Under the pieces are notes generated by a model. The model was given only the letters and a program-made list of their open reading frames with translations, had not been told where the DNA came from and did no database searches. DNA of 64,000 nt from Methanomicrobia archaeon (GTDB lineage Archaea; Halobacteriota; Bog-38; Methanoflorentales; Methanoflorentaceae), in NCBI GenBank assembly GCA_015660915.1, contig JACTTZ010000003.1, positions 68,479-132,478 of the forward strand, written 5' to 3'. Within the stretch, counting starts at the first letter, position 1, and every line of letters begins with the position of its first letter. The position numbers and the translations under genes were made by a program. Below are positions 34,467 through 43,522 of this stretch, piece after piece.

Positions 34467-35522
34467 ATGTGGGTAACGAACTGCCGCAACTATTCAGGAA
34501 AATCTTCAAATGTAAGAAAGAGATTCGGCAGTATAGAGCACCCTCTTTTTTTGCTGGTTCTGTCCAACTCGGAGATCGCGACTGTTACTGGCATATCAGG
34601 GGCAGGAAGCTTCGAGCAGTACATTCAATATACGCCTGCTGCGGATGCAGAAATCGTCTCCAACGGAAAGCTGAAGACAATAGGGGTGATGTCTGATGCT
34701 CCGTCTGGGGCAGCTACCCCGGCCGTTCTGACTCGTGCAGGCCTTAATCTATCACAATGCGCACATTTCCTAATAAATTCAGGCTTGCAGATTGTCCCGG
34801 GGGTGCCCTACTACGACCTTCGCGCAAAACACGGCTATGACATCCGTGTTCGACCTGGAGTTCCTGACGCCCCCGAAATCCGCGACGCTTCTCGCAGGCT
34901 AGCAGGATGTTGCGACTGCGATCTGGCAGTGATAGGAGAGACGATACCAGGAGGGACCACCACGGCATTATGCGTGCTGCGAGCACTCGGCTACAACGCA
35001 AATGTTAGCAGCAGCTTTGCCGCGAATCCTACGGCCTTAAAGGAAAAAGTCGTGAGAGAGGCAATGTATGGGGCGTCGATTAGTCCAGGAAGCTTACGGG
35101 ACGATCCAATGCGGGCAGTTAAGCTATTCGGTGATCCGATGATGCCGTGTGTGGTTGGGCTGACCGAAGGCTTCCTCAACTCAGGAAAGGAGGTTTTGCT
35201 AGCCGGCGGGACCCAAATGGGCGCAGTCGCTGCCATCTTAAAGGAGCTCAACTTGAGCGATGATGTTGTTTTAGCGACGACCAAATATGTTTTTGACGAC
35301 GCTTCAGCGCGGTTCATTGAGCTGGTTGAAGCGTTAGAAATAGACGCATTTAGCGCTTATCCAGATTTCTCAAAAAGCTCGATTAGTGCACTCCAGAAAT
35401 ATGAACAAGGGGAAGTGAAAGAAGGTGTCGGGGCCGGCGGGGCAATGACCTTAGCCTGCATTTCGGGCTACGATCAGGACGCGTATAGACAAGAAGTAGA
35501 GGCGGTCATTAAGCAGCTGTAA
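34467..35522 (+). CDS. cobT: Archaeal-type nicotinate-nucleotide-dependent phosphoribosyltransferase (CobT, TIGR00303)
   Basis: Uses nicotinate mononucleotide to make the alpha-ribazole phosphate-type lower ligand nucleotide of cobamides. 351 residues; IPGGTTTALCVLRALG (about residue 150), SSFAANP and LAGGTQMGAV are the conserved phosphate and base-binding loops. The archaeal family is distinct from the bacterial CobT sequence but related in fold. It starts 2 bases after the LarA-like gene, so the two are one operon. CobQ, another cobamide gene, is at the left edge. Confidence 0.9.
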   Translation: MWVTNCRNYSGKSSNVRKRFGSIEHPLFLLVLSNSEIATVTGISGAGSFEQYIQYTPAADAEIVSNGKLKTIGVMSDAPSGAATPAVLTRAGLNLSQCAHFLINSGLQIVPGVPYYDLRAKHGYDIRVRPGVPDAPEIRDASRRLAGCCDCDLAVIGETIPGGTTTALCVLRALGYNANVSSSFAANPTALKEKVVREAMYGASISPGSLRDDPMRAVKLFGDPMMPCVVGLTEGFLNSGKEVLLAGGTQMGAVAAILKELNLSDDVVLATTKYVFDDASARFIELVEALEIDAFSAYPDFSKSSISALQKYEQGEVKEGVGAGGAMTLACISGYDQDAYRQEVEAVIKQL

Positions 35523-35590
35523 TGCATATTTGTGCCGAATTCGAAGCCTGCACACGTGATCGTTAGGAATAGCAACAATACTCAACAAAC

Positions 35591-35598
35591 TATAAAAG
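35591..35598 (+). promoter_or_regulatory. TATA box of pyrBI
   Basis: TATAAAAG, 31 bases before ATG 35622, so the transcript is probably leaderless. This also excludes the upstream in-frame start at 35532. Confidence 0.65.
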
Positions 35599-35621
35599 CT
35601 TCTTGTATCAATATACATGAG

Positions 35622-36524
35622 ATGTTCAAGAAAAAGCACGTCGTTTCAATGCGGGATTTGACGCGCGACGATGTTGAGTTTATTTTAGACTATGCCGAGA
35701 GAATGATGCCGTACGCAAAAGCTGGCGTGCGGGTGCTCGAAAACCGGATATTGGCACTACTTTTTTTTGAACCCAGTACAAGGACGCAGCTCTCGTTCGA
35801 CTCAGCGATGAAGCGGCTGGGCGGCTCGACTCTAAGCTTGACTTCAGAAGAAAGCTCAGTATTGAAAGGGGAGACTCTCGCCGACACGATAAAAGTTGTT
35901 GAAGGATATGCGGATGCGATAGTCCTCAGGCACCCAAAAGAGGGCGCAGCGCGCATGGCTAGTGAAATATCGAGGATTCCCATCATAAATGGGGGGGATG
36001 GAGCAGGGCATCATCCCACGCAAACTCTCCTAGATCTTTATACGATAAAAAAAGAGAGTCACCTAGATAATCTCGACATAGCTTTACTGGGAGACCTCAA
36101 ATACGGAAGAACCGCTCATTCATTGGCCTATGCCCTTAACATGTTCAATGCGAACATCGCACTGGTCGCCCCAGAAGGACTTCAAATGCCCAAGCATATA
36201 GTAGATACCTTGAATTCAGTCAGGTTAGTCGAGGACGTGGACGAAGTCATTCGCGATGTAGACGTTCTCTATGTCACGCGAATACAAAAAGAACGATTTC
36301 CTGATCCAACCGAGTATTTACGAGTTGCAAAAAGTTACCGGTTAACATTACGCGTCTTAGAGCGGGTGCGCGAAAATCTAATTATCATGCACCCACTGCC
36401 GCGCGTTGACGAAATAGCGCCGGAAGTAGATCAAACCAAGCATGCGAGGTACTTCAAACAAGCGTTCTACGGGATACCCGTTAGAATGGCATTGCTTGCG
36501 ATTCTCATGAATGGTTCGATATGA
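35622..36524 (+). CDS. pyrB: Aspartate carbamoyltransferase catalytic subunit
   Basis: Makes carbamoyl-aspartate, the committed step of pyrimidine synthesis. 300 residues. The carbamoyl-phosphate loop [15 protein letters not shown] is complete, followed by [24 protein letters not shown] and the 240s-loop equivalent HPLPRVDEI. The start follows from the TATA box at 35591. The stop overlaps the regulatory subunit by 4 bases. Confidence 0.97.
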   Translation: MFKKKHVVSMRDLTRDDVEFILDYAERMMPYAKAGVRVLENRILALLFFEPSTRTQLSFDSAMKRLGGSTLSLTSEESSVLKGETLADTIKVVEGYADAIVLRHPKEGAARMASEISRIPIINGGDGAGHHPTQTLLDLYTIKKESHLDNLDIALLGDLKYGRTAHSLAYALNMFNANIALVAPEGLQMPKHIVDTLNSVRLVEDVDEVIRDVDVLYVTRIQKERFPDPTEYLRVAKSYRLTLRVLERVRENLIIMHPLPRVDEIAPEVDQTKHARYFKQAFYGIPVRMALLAILMNGSI

Positions 36525-36997
36525 TACCGAAAAAAGTCAAGGAAGAACTACGAGTCCGATCGATCAGAAATGGCTCTGTCATAGACCACATCACGGCCGG
36601 AAATGCTTTGAACGTGCTCAAAATACTCGATATAACCGGCACTACGAAAGCAATCGTTAGCGTTGCTATGAACGTCCCAAGCAAGAGGTTGCCATTCGGA
36701 CGAAAAGATATCGTCAAGATAGAAGACCGGGAGCTGATTCCAGCAGAAGTTGACAAGATTGCCTTGATAGCTCCTCAAGCGACGATCAACATCATACGGG
36801 ATTATGAAGTTGTGCAAAAAAACTCAGTTGTTTTGCCGAACGTAATCACCCACGTCGTTCGGTGCCCCAACTTAAACTGTATTTCCAACAGCACAGAACC
36901 GGTTTATTCAAAGTTCAGCGTCCTTAATTCGTTTATGTTACGGTGCAATTACTGCGAAACCATCATCGACAGCGATATCGCAGCATACCTGATTTAA
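36521..36997 (+). CDS. pyrI: Aspartate carbamoyltransferase regulatory subunit
   Basis: 158 residues. The N-terminal nucleotide-binding domain includes the [16 protein letters not shown] helix and the C-terminal zinc domain has CPNLNC and CNYC, the four cysteines that hold the contact to PyrB. So the enzyme is of the allosteric c6r6 type, sensitive to CTP and ATP. ATGA overlap with pyrB couples their translation. Confidence 0.97.
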   Translation: MIPKKVKEELRVRSIRNGSVIDHITAGNALNVLKILDITGTTKAIVSVAMNVPSKRLPFGRKDIVKIEDRELIPAEVDKIALIAPQATINIIRDYEVVQKNSVVLPNVITHVVRCPNLNCISNSTEPVYSKFSVLNSFMLRCNYCETIIDSDIAAYLI

Positions 36998-37221
36998 GTA
37001 AGATCAGACACACTGCAAGCCTATGCGTTGCTGGTTCTTCACAGTCATGACAGAAAACCGACCGAAAAGCACAAATGAGCTTTCTTTTGCTGCTACCGAT
37101 TTTTTAGCGACGAGACCTTAGAATTGAGCGCGAAAGGGACCGTTTCTGCACTGACCAACGAGAACTTGTTTATGTTTGCTCCCAGCAACGCGCTCCCAAA
37201 ACCATTCTTCACACACCTTCG
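36998..37221. other. Intergenic region between pyrI and a convergent regulator gene
   Basis: No confident gene. On the minus strand a 39-codon frame (37212 to 37093, GTG start) follows the regulator's stop; it reads protein-like but its ribosome signal is badly spaced, so I do not annotate it. Confidence 0.4.
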
Positions 37222-37740
37222 TCAACTGATTTTCCGTGCGGCAAGCTTAATCGCTTCAACTAGGCTATTTTGCGGCATAATCGATGCGACCGGGATGCGT
37301 AAGATCTTCTCCACTGTTGGGCTAACGATCGGAGCACAAACCAGCGCGAGCGCGCCGTCTCGTTCAGCGTGGATAGCTGCAATCAAAGCTTCTTCAATTG
37401 AGGTTGCAGGGTATTCTCGTATGATAATCTCGTTTCCTTCTATTAACATCGACCTTTCTGTTATCTTATCCAATACAGGTCTTGCCGCCACGACGGCAAT
37501 GAGGTCTCCATTCTTTGAGGCTCCTTCCAGCCTTCTGACCGCTCTGAGGATCTCTCTGAGTGTCTTAAGGTTTGGTTCACGTTCTCCGGAAATGATTTTA
37601 TAAAGCGTGCTTGAGGAGACCCCTGATATCTCAGCAAACTTAGTGACCGTAAATCCAAGCTCTTTGATTGCGTGCAAAAGTGTGCTCTTTAGCTCCTCAT
37701 CTGATGAAAACGTTGCCCGAATGAGATCATCTGCAAGCAT
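37222..37740 (-). CDS. XRE-type HTH transcriptional regulator with archaeal C-terminal domain
   Basis: 172 residues. A Cro/XRE helix-turn-helix lies at about residues 30-62 (FTVTKFAEISGVSSSTLYKIISG). The C-terminal domain (IAVVAARPVLDKI ... YPATSIEEALIAAIHAERDG ... IPVASIMPQNSLVEAI) is a conserved archaeal module with a PurM/periplasmic-fold-like pattern, possibly a ligand sensor. Target genes are unknown; it does not share an operon. The upstream DNA at 37741-37790 is A/T-rich and contains several possible TATA boxes. Confidence 0.85.
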   Translation of the reverse strand: MLADDLIRATFSSDEELKSTLLHAIKELGFTVTKFAEISGVSSSTLYKIISGEREPNLKTLREILRAVRRLEGASKNGDLIAVVAARPVLDKITERSMLIEGNEIIIREYPATSIEEALIAAIHAERDGALALVCAPIVSPTVEKILRIPVASIMPQNSLVEAIKLAARKIS

Positions 37741-37997
37741 TTGCGATTTCTTGGGACAATTATGGTACTTATTATTTAATGGTTACTATAGGACAATAAA
37801 TTGTACAAAAAAGGAAATGTAAAAAAGTAAATGCGCTTTCAACGATGAACCGGTTATCGGAGAAAGGATTGAGTTTGGAGACTCCATCAGTGGTAGTCGA
37901 ATGCGAAGGACGCCAGTCGCTCGAGCGCCCCAAAAACCAGCGCTCTTGAATGCCGGACTACCGTTAAGCTTGTAAACTTCAATTTCTAGTTAAGTAT
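37741..37997. other. Divergent intergenic region, no gene seen
   Basis: 257 bases. The left part is strongly A/T-rich (promoter of the XRE regulator). The right part holds mtnA's promoter, with TTAAGTATATG just before its start. A GC-rich middle (37915-37950) has no frame or RNA I recognise. Confidence 0.4.
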
Positions 37998-39020
37998 ATG
38001 GACCAGCAGTTTGATGAAAAACTGACGATTTTCTGGGACTCTGGCGACATTGTACTAGTCGATCAGACTAAGCTCCCTGTCACTTACGAGCTCGTCAGAA
38101 TAACGACGATAAGTCAACTCATCAATGCGATAAAGACGCTGAAAGTGCGCGGAGCGCCGGCCCTCGGAGCGGCCGGCGCATACGGCGTTGCTCTTGCTGC
38201 CCACAAGAAGAAAGGCCACAGCGCAGTCAAACTAAAAGCGCACTTACGTCTCGCAGCAAGGTCGATTCTAGAAACACGACCAACAGCCATCAATCTGTTT
38301 TACGGGGTTGATCGAGTTCTAAAAGCCATAGAGCCCTGCATCACGGTTGAAGAAGTCAGAGAAGTCGCGCTTAATGAAGCGTTCCGCGTGGCAGAAGACG
38401 ACGTGATAGTAAATAAGGCCCTAGGTGCCATTGGCGCATCTTTGCTGAAAGATGGCGACGTCGTAATGACGTACTGCAACGCCGGAAGACTCGCAACGGT
38501 CGGTTGGGGAACTGCCTTGGGAATCGTACGCTCTGCAATACAAGAGGGTAAGCGGATCGCGGTATATGCGTGCGAGACTCGGCCGCTCAACCAAGGAAGC
38601 CGCATCACAGCGTTTGAATTGCTAGAAGACCATATCCCTACTACTTTGATCGCTGACAACATGGCTGCTTCGATAATGAAGCAAGGAAAAATCGACAGCG
38701 TCATAGTCGGAGCGGATAGGATTACACAAACTACAGTCTACAACAAAGTGGGAACGTACATGCTAGCGATTTGCGCAAAAACTCACGGCGTACCGTTTTA
38801 TGTGGCCGCGCCTTTGTCAACCTTTGATTATGAAAACACAGTTGTCAAGATTGAAGAGCGCGACGCGAATGAGCTTAGGTTTTGTCGCGGAAAACAGATC
38901 GCCCCTCGCTCGGTACACGTTGAAAACCCCGCCTTTGATGCGACTCCGATAAAACTGGTCACGGCAATAATTACGGAAGAAGGAATCATAAATGGGCCAC
39001 ATCGGGCCGCGAGCCGCTGA
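37998..39020 (+). CDS. mtnA: Methylthioribose-1-phosphate isomerase family protein
   Basis: 340 residues of the eIF2B-like sugar-phosphate isomerase fold. KVRGAPALGAAGAYG, the catalytic cysteine in TYCNAGRLATVGWGTALG (about residue 160), the ADNMAAS aspartate and VIVGADRI match MtnA. The enzyme opens 5-methylthioribose 1-phosphate for methionine salvage; archaeal homologues may act on 5-deoxyribose 1-phosphate. No other methionine salvage genes are nearby. The following gene starts 22 bases after its stop. Confidence 0.92.
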   Translation: MDQQFDEKLTIFWDSGDIVLVDQTKLPVTYELVRITTISQLINAIKTLKVRGAPALGAAGAYGVALAAHKKKGHSAVKLKAHLRLAARSILETRPTAINLFYGVDRVLKAIEPCITVEEVREVALNEAFRVAEDDVIVNKALGAIGASLLKDGDVVMTYCNAGRLATVGWGTALGIVRSAIQEGKRIAVYACETRPLNQGSRITAFELLEDHIPTTLIADNMAASIMKQGKIDSVIVGADRITQTTVYNKVGTYMLAICAKTHGVPFYVAAPLSTFDYENTVVKIEERDANELRFCRGKQIAPRSVHVENPAFDATPIKLVTAIITEEGIINGPHRAASR

Positions 39021-39042
39021 TCAGAGCCAAAGAGTGATAGAT

Positions 39043-39705
39043 ATGTCAACAGCGATAAATGTGGTATGCCAAGATAAACCTGGCGTTTTAAGGGATGTTG
39101 CAGCTGCAGTTGCGCATTTTGAGGGAAATATACAGTATACGCAGCAGTTTATTCTCGCGAAAGGGAAGCACAAAGGCTTGGCTACAATTTACATGGAAAT
39201 CGAGAACTTGCCCAGTGCACGTGAATTAGCTAAAAAGCTAAAAGCTATCGCTTACGTTGAGAGCGTGTCTTTTCACCAACCATTCGAAAAGATTTGGGGC
39301 TCCAGGATCATAATAATCGGCGGGGGCGCTCAGGTTGCGCAAGTAGCGCTCGGAGCAATTACGGAAGCTGATAGACATAATATTCGGGGAGAGCGGATTA
39401 GCATCGACACTTTGCCTATAGTAGACGAAAATAACATCGCGAAAGCGGTAAATGCGGTATCCAGAACGCATCGAGCAAGTATTTTAGTATTGGCCGGTTC
39501 GCTCATGGGGGGAAAAATTGCTCAAGAAGTCACAAAGCTGCAAAATGAGGGCTTTAAGGTCATTGCTCTTAACATGGCAGGCTCCGTACCAGAAGTGGCC
39601 GACCTTGTAGTCACTGATCCGGTTCAGGCTGGAACCTTTGCTGTGATGGCGATCGCAAAAACAGCGAGCTTTGATATAGATCGCGTTTCAGGTCGGCGCT
39701 TTTAG
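39043..39705 (+). CDS. ACT-domain protein, DUF5612-like
   Basis: 220 residues. The N-terminal ACT domain reads INVVCQDKPGVLRDVAAAVAHFEGNI; the C-terminal half (RIIIIGGGAQVAQVALGAI ... LVLAGSLMGGKIAQEV) is a Rossmann-like domain. The combination is characteristic of a methanogen-enriched family of unknown function. Start ATG 39043 is preceded by GTGATAG (39034-39040); an upstream ATG at 38992 lies in the end of mtnA. Possibly a sensor of an amino acid or nucleotide, but nothing here decides it. Confidence 0.85.
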   Translation: MSTAINVVCQDKPGVLRDVAAAVAHFEGNIQYTQQFILAKGKHKGLATIYMEIENLPSARELAKKLKAIAYVESVSFHQPFEKIWGSRIIIIGGGAQVAQVALGAITEADRHNIRGERISIDTLPIVDENNIAKAVNAVSRTHRASILVLAGSLMGGKIAQEVTKLQNEGFKVIALNMAGSVPEVADLVVTDPVQAGTFAVMAIAKTASFDIDRVSGRRF

Positions 39706-39716
39706 CACTTATGGGG

Positions 39717-40646
39717 TTACAAACTAGCGTCTTGCAACGTGGAAGCAACTAAGATTGGCAGCGTGATAGTCGCGTCTGAATACACGGTTACCGTCTCAGC
39801 GTGTTCACCTATTTTCCCCCACGATTTCGCTTCGTCCAAAGTAGCGCCGGAAAGGCCCCCTGTCTCGGGCGTGTCCATTGTGAGTTGAATGGCAAAGTCA
39901 AGCCCTTTGGGAATGAGAAGCATAGATTGCATGATGAAATTCTTTGGAACGCCGCCACCAATAAAAAGCGCTCCTGTTCGTCTCGCCTTGTAGCAGATGT
40001 CCGTGATTTGTCGAATGTCCTTGAATGTATCAACTTGAAGATCACGTTTGTACCCGAACACCCAACTCTGGAGGCCAATGGAAGAGTCAGCAACTGCAGG
40101 ACAAAAAACAGGGACTTCGTTATCCACAGCGGCTCGCAAAATGGAGTTTTTGTCCAAAATGCGCGACCCGATCTCCTGTAAGAACTCACAGATAGTAAAC
40201 TGCTTTGGTGGCTGTGAATCAAGAATATCGGTAACGATCGCGTCAAACCTAGTTTCAAACGTTGTAAAATGTTGATCAGCCAGATAGACGTCGTATATCC
40301 TATCAATTTTGGAGTTCTTGAGCTCGATGTCGTTCACACTACATTGGCCTTGACAATGCTCACCGCCGAACGCTTCGATCAAATCGTGCACCAAGTTAGC
40401 TCCGGTCGTGACCAGCACATCAATATCACGGCGCTTAATCATATCGACAACGACCTGTCGCATTCCAGCAGGGATCATAGCGCCAGCGAGGCCGAAAAAG
40501 CTCGTAACATCTTCAGCTTGCATTTCTTTGTAAATTTTGACTGCTTTGGCTAAGCGTCCCGCTCCAAAAGCACAGTTTTCGTACTGCTGCATGAGGGCGG
40601 CTACAGTCATGCCTTTTTCGACCTTAGCGTGTTTGACCGGATTCAC
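39717..40646 (-). CDS. dys: Deoxyhypusine synthase
   Basis: Transfers the aminobutyl group of spermidine to a lysine of aIF5A, NAD-dependent. 309 residues with GLAGAMIPAGMR, TTGANLVHDLIEAFG, and GGGVPKNFI, which contains the active-site lysine that forms the enzyme intermediate. Its substrate protein aIF5A is encoded two genes upstream on the same strand and agmatinase lies between, 25 bases away. Confidence 0.97.
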   Translation of the reverse strand: MNPVKHAKVEKGMTVAALMQQYENCAFGAGRLAKAVKIYKEMQAEDVTSFFGLAGAMIPAGMRQVVVDMIKRRDIDVLVTTGANLVHDLIEAFGGEHCQGQCSVNDIELKNSKIDRIYDVYLADQHFTTFETRFDAIVTDILDSQPPKQFTICEFLQEIGSRILDKNSILRAAVDNEVPVFCPAVADSSIGLQSWVFGYKRDLQVDTFKDIRQITDICYKARRTGALFIGGGVPKNFIMQSMLLIPKGLDFAIQLTMDTPETGGLSGATLDEAKSWGKIGEHAETVTVYSDATITLPILVASTLQDASL

Positions 40647-40671
40647 CGAATAGTCTCCTTATTATAGCTTG

Positions 40672-41511
40672 TTACAAAAAGCTTGAGTGAACGAATAAGA
40701 AATCCCGAACTAGTTTCGCCCCGACAAGAGCCGACATTCCCATGTCGTAATCAGGAGTGATTTCGACAATATCGAAACCAGACACACGAGGCGCCAACGC
40801 TCGGATTGCCGTTCGCAGTTCCAATGGCGTCAACCCATAGGGCTCAGGATTTCCTACACCGGGTGCAAAAGCAGGGTCGATGGCGTCCACGTCAATGGAA
40901 AGATAGATGGCTCTGTTTTTGGCTGAAAGTTCAATATCGCTCAAGATCTCTTTAATTCCCACGCGTCTAATCTGGTCCATTGTATAAATAACGCTGGTAT
41001 CTAGCGCACGCTCGTACTCATCGCGAGCCCCGCTGCGGATTCCGATTTGAATCAGCGGTACTCCAAGACGGACTATATTCCGCGCAACGCACGCGTGGCC
41101 GAATTCATTACCAAGATAATTCTCCTTGAAATCCAAATGCGCATCAAAAATAACTGCCACGAGCTCCGTTTCTTTGGCTAAGGCCTTTATGCAAGGAAGG
41201 GTGATTGAGTGCTCACCGCCCAACGTTATTGGCACTTTCTCGTCCTTCACCAAGCGAGAAGTTGTTGCTTCGAGATCGGTAACCATCTCGTCTAGGTTAC
41301 CATACTCGGTATCGCCCATATCGTGGACTAGCTGCTCTGAAAGTTCCCGATCGCATTCAAAGTCATACGGCTCGAAGTTATGGGAAGCTTTCCGTATAGC
41401 TTCAGGAGCCCATCGGGAGCCTGTTCTAAACGAAGAGGTACCGTCAAACAAGATGCCGTGAATTACATACTTGCTGCTTGCGTAATCGGAACCCGAATCG
41501 GCAAATATCAT
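40672..41511 (-). CDS. speB: Agmatinase
   Basis: Ureohydrolase producing putrescine from agmatine, or acting on an aminopropyl-agmatine on the route to spermidine. 279 residues; the binuclear manganese ligands are all present: GGEHS (about residue 98), DAHLDF (about residue 122) and SIDVDAIDP (about residue 202). It lies between aIF5A and deoxyhypusine synthase with 26- and 25-base gaps, so polyamine supply and its use in hypusination share one operon. Confidence 0.95.
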   Translation of the reverse strand: MIFADSGSDYASSKYVIHGILFDGTSSFRTGSRWAPEAIRKASHNFEPYDFECDRELSEQLVHDMGDTEYGNLDEMVTDLEATTSRLVKDEKVPITLGGEHSITLPCIKALAKETELVAVIFDAHLDFKENYLGNEFGHACVARNIVRLGVPLIQIGIRSGARDEYERALDTSVIYTMDQIRRVGIKEILSDIELSAKNRAIYLSIDVDAIDPAFAPGVGNPEPYGLTPLELRTAIRALAPRVSGFDIVEITPDYDMGMSALVGAKLVRDFLFVHSSFL

Positions 41512-41537
41512 GCGGCAAAAATCAGTTCCGGTTCGAC

Positions 41538-41924
41538 TTATGATTTGATGTCTAATTTGCGTTTTCCCATCGATTCTAAGTACGTCACGTCCTTACCCGC
41601 TTCCAGCTTGTCTACGTGTTCTGGAGGGATCTCAATCTCAAACGTTGAGTAGTCGTTCAAATCCATGAGCTGCGCGACGTTTCCCATTACAGAAAGGACT
41701 TGCGCCCCTTTTCTTTCTACAATAGGCACGTAGATCTTAGCGCTAACGGGTTGCACAATTGATCTCTTCTGCCCGTCGAAAACTCCGATTGCGTCTATGC
41801 GCGCTTTCGCTGATCCGTGCTTGCCCGGCTTTGATGTTGCTAAACTGACTATAGTAGAAGGTTCATCATCTATTATGATATAACGGCCGACTTTGAGCGT
41901 TCTTATTTCCGTTTGCTCCTTCAT
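41538..41924 (-). CDS. eif5A: Translation factor aIF5A
   Basis: 128 residues, SH3-like plus OB domain. The hypusination site is the lysine in TSKPGKHGSAK near residue 36. The factor relieves stalled ribosomes, for example at poly-proline. First gene of the aIF5A, agmatinase, deoxyhypusine synthase operon and divergent from NAD kinase. Confidence 0.97.
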   Translation of the reverse strand: MKEQTEIRTLKVGRYIIIDDEPSTIVSLATSKPGKHGSAKARIDAIGVFDGQKRSIVQPVSAKIYVPIVERKGAQVLSVMGNVAQLMDLNDYSTFEIEIPPEHVDKLEAGKDVTYLESMGKRKLDIKS

Positions 41925-42026
41925 GCGGGGTAATAGATGAGCATTAAATATAAATGTATACGCATTAGATTAAATCCCGAGCGTCCGGCAGCGCACGCTA
42001 TTCAAGAAACCGACGAGTACGCAAAG

Positions 42027-42827
42027 ATGCGGATAGGAATCGTCTCCAGATGCGACAGCGAAGAAGCAACCGACTTAGCTGCGGAAATGGGTCGCCACCT
42101 AAACGGGCGTGCTCAGACGATCTATGACGATGAAACCGCTCAAGCGCTGGGAGAAAAAGGGATTCCCTTAGAAACCTTCGACGTTGACGTGATAGTGACC
42201 GTAGGGGGAGACGGCACGATTCTACGCGTTCTTCAAAAACTTCGGCACCCTATTCCAATAGTTGGCATAAACGTCGGAAAAGTCGGCTTCTTGGCAGATG
42301 TTAGTCCCGAAAGGGCTGTCAGCGTCGTTGAGAACCTACTGGGAGGTTTCCGCGTTTCCGCACACTCACGTTTAGCGATCTCAGTGAATGACAGACACCT
42401 TCCGTCCGCTACTAACGAAGCTGTAATCATCACCTCACGACCAGCAAAAATACTTGAGTACAGTATTGAGATAGATGATCACGTCGTGGATGTCTTGCGT
42501 GCAGACGGAGTAATTGTAGCGACGCCGACTGGTTCGACCGCATACGCGATGAGCGCCGGCGGTCCGATCGTAGATCCGCGAGTAAACGCATTCCTCATCG
42601 TCCCGCTTGCGCCGCATAAACTTTCAATTCGTCCGTGGGTGGTCAACGATGAGGGCACAGTTGCTGTCACAATAAGGGAAAAAGACGCTGCGATCGTGGT
42701 TGATGGCCAATACAGTGAGACCGTTCATAAAGATGATGAGATCCATTTCTATAAGGATCAAGAGGAGTCCCTTTTCGTGCTCGGTGAAAAGACTTTTTTC
42801 GAGAAAGTCCGTGAGAAGCTAAGATAG
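42027..42827 (+). CDS. nadK: NAD kinase
   Basis: Phosphorylates NAD to NADP. 266 residues with VTVGGDGTILRVL near residue 58, an NE pair (TNEAV) and the TPTGSTAYAMSAGGPI loop. I start at ATG 42027, which gives the normal family N-terminus MRIGIVSRC; the frame is open upstream to 41937 but those 30 residues are not family-like. It is divergent from aIF5A. Confidence 0.95.
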   Translation: MRIGIVSRCDSEEATDLAAEMGRHLNGRAQTIYDDETAQALGEKGIPLETFDVDVIVTVGGDGTILRVLQKLRHPIPIVGINVGKVGFLADVSPERAVSVVENLLGGFRVSAHSRLAISVNDRHLPSATNEAVIITSRPAKILEYSIEIDDHVVDVLRADGVIVATPTGSTAYAMSAGGPIVDPRVNAFLIVPLAPHKLSIRPWVVNDEGTVAVTIREKDAAIVVDGQYSETVHKDDEIHFYKDQEESLFVLGEKTFFEKVREKLR

Positions 42828-42864
42828 CGCGTCTGTGTGGACGGGTGCGGCGGTAGCCTTCCTC

Positions 42865-43515
42865 TCACTGCGAGCTGCTATGGTCCCTTTTTTGAGCGAA
42901 CTCAAGCAAATCCTGAGCCGTTTTCCAAGAATGTCTGGTTTGAGGTGGTAATTCGCCACGCTCATCCAACCACTTTTTCAAAAAAGCAATCGTCTTTGTA
43001 TCTGATGGATAACCACTGCCGATCTCCACACCGAGTGAGTATTCGAGCGCTTGGATGCTCGCATCACGACTAACTTTCGCGATGATCGACGCTGCCGATA
43101 CAATGACACGATTCGAGTCCGCATGGTGTTCAGCGATTACGCTGCGTATGCCGCTCGCTTCCATAACGCGCTCAGAGAATCGCGCAGCATCAACGTCGGC
43201 AGCGTCGACAAAGGCTGCATCGGGATTTAAATGGCGCAAGCTTTGAGCATGCCCCCTAACAAGGATGTCATTCATAGTCAAGACTTTTCTCAGTTCGTCT
43301 ATTTGTTGGGCCGTAATCTCCTTCAACTGGATAGCGCATACTTTTTCGATTCGCTTCGACAAAAATTCGCGGCGCTTTGGACTTAACGCTTTTGAGTCTC
43401 TTAGCCCCATTCTCTCCAAATACTTCAGCGCTGAAGAGTCGATAGAGACCGCTGCAACGAAAAGAGAGCCCAGAACAGCTCCTTTTCCGGCTTCATCCAC
43501 TCCAGCAATCTTCAT
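42865..43515 (-). CDS. rnhB: Ribonuclease HII
   Basis: Cuts RNA in RNA-DNA hybrids. 216 residues. The first catalytic pair is GVDEAGKGAV (D6, E7), where most homologues have GRGP; the change to GKGA is conservative but unusual. Two further aspartates are seen in FVDAADVDAARF and SRDASIQALE, and GSGYPSD is typical of the family. Its start lies 8 bases after the stop of the lipid reductase gene on the same strand, so the two are probably co-transcribed. Confidence 0.94.
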   Translation of the reverse strand: MKIAGVDEAGKGAVLGSLFVAAVSIDSSALKYLERMGLRDSKALSPKRREFLSKRIEKVCAIQLKEITAQQIDELRKVLTMNDILVRGHAQSLRHLNPDAAFVDAADVDAARFSERVMEASGIRSVIAEHHADSNRVIVSAASIIAKVSRDASIQALEYSLGVEIGSGYPSDTKTIAFLKKWLDERGELPPQTRHSWKTAQDLLEFAQKRDHSSSQ

Positions 43516-43522
43516 ATCCCGC

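Noticed and set aside
37093-37212. 39-codon minus-strand frame behind the XRE regulator
   Set aside because: It reads protein-like and begins with GTG, but the AAGGTGT signal is only one base away, so translation start is doubtful; no recognised family.
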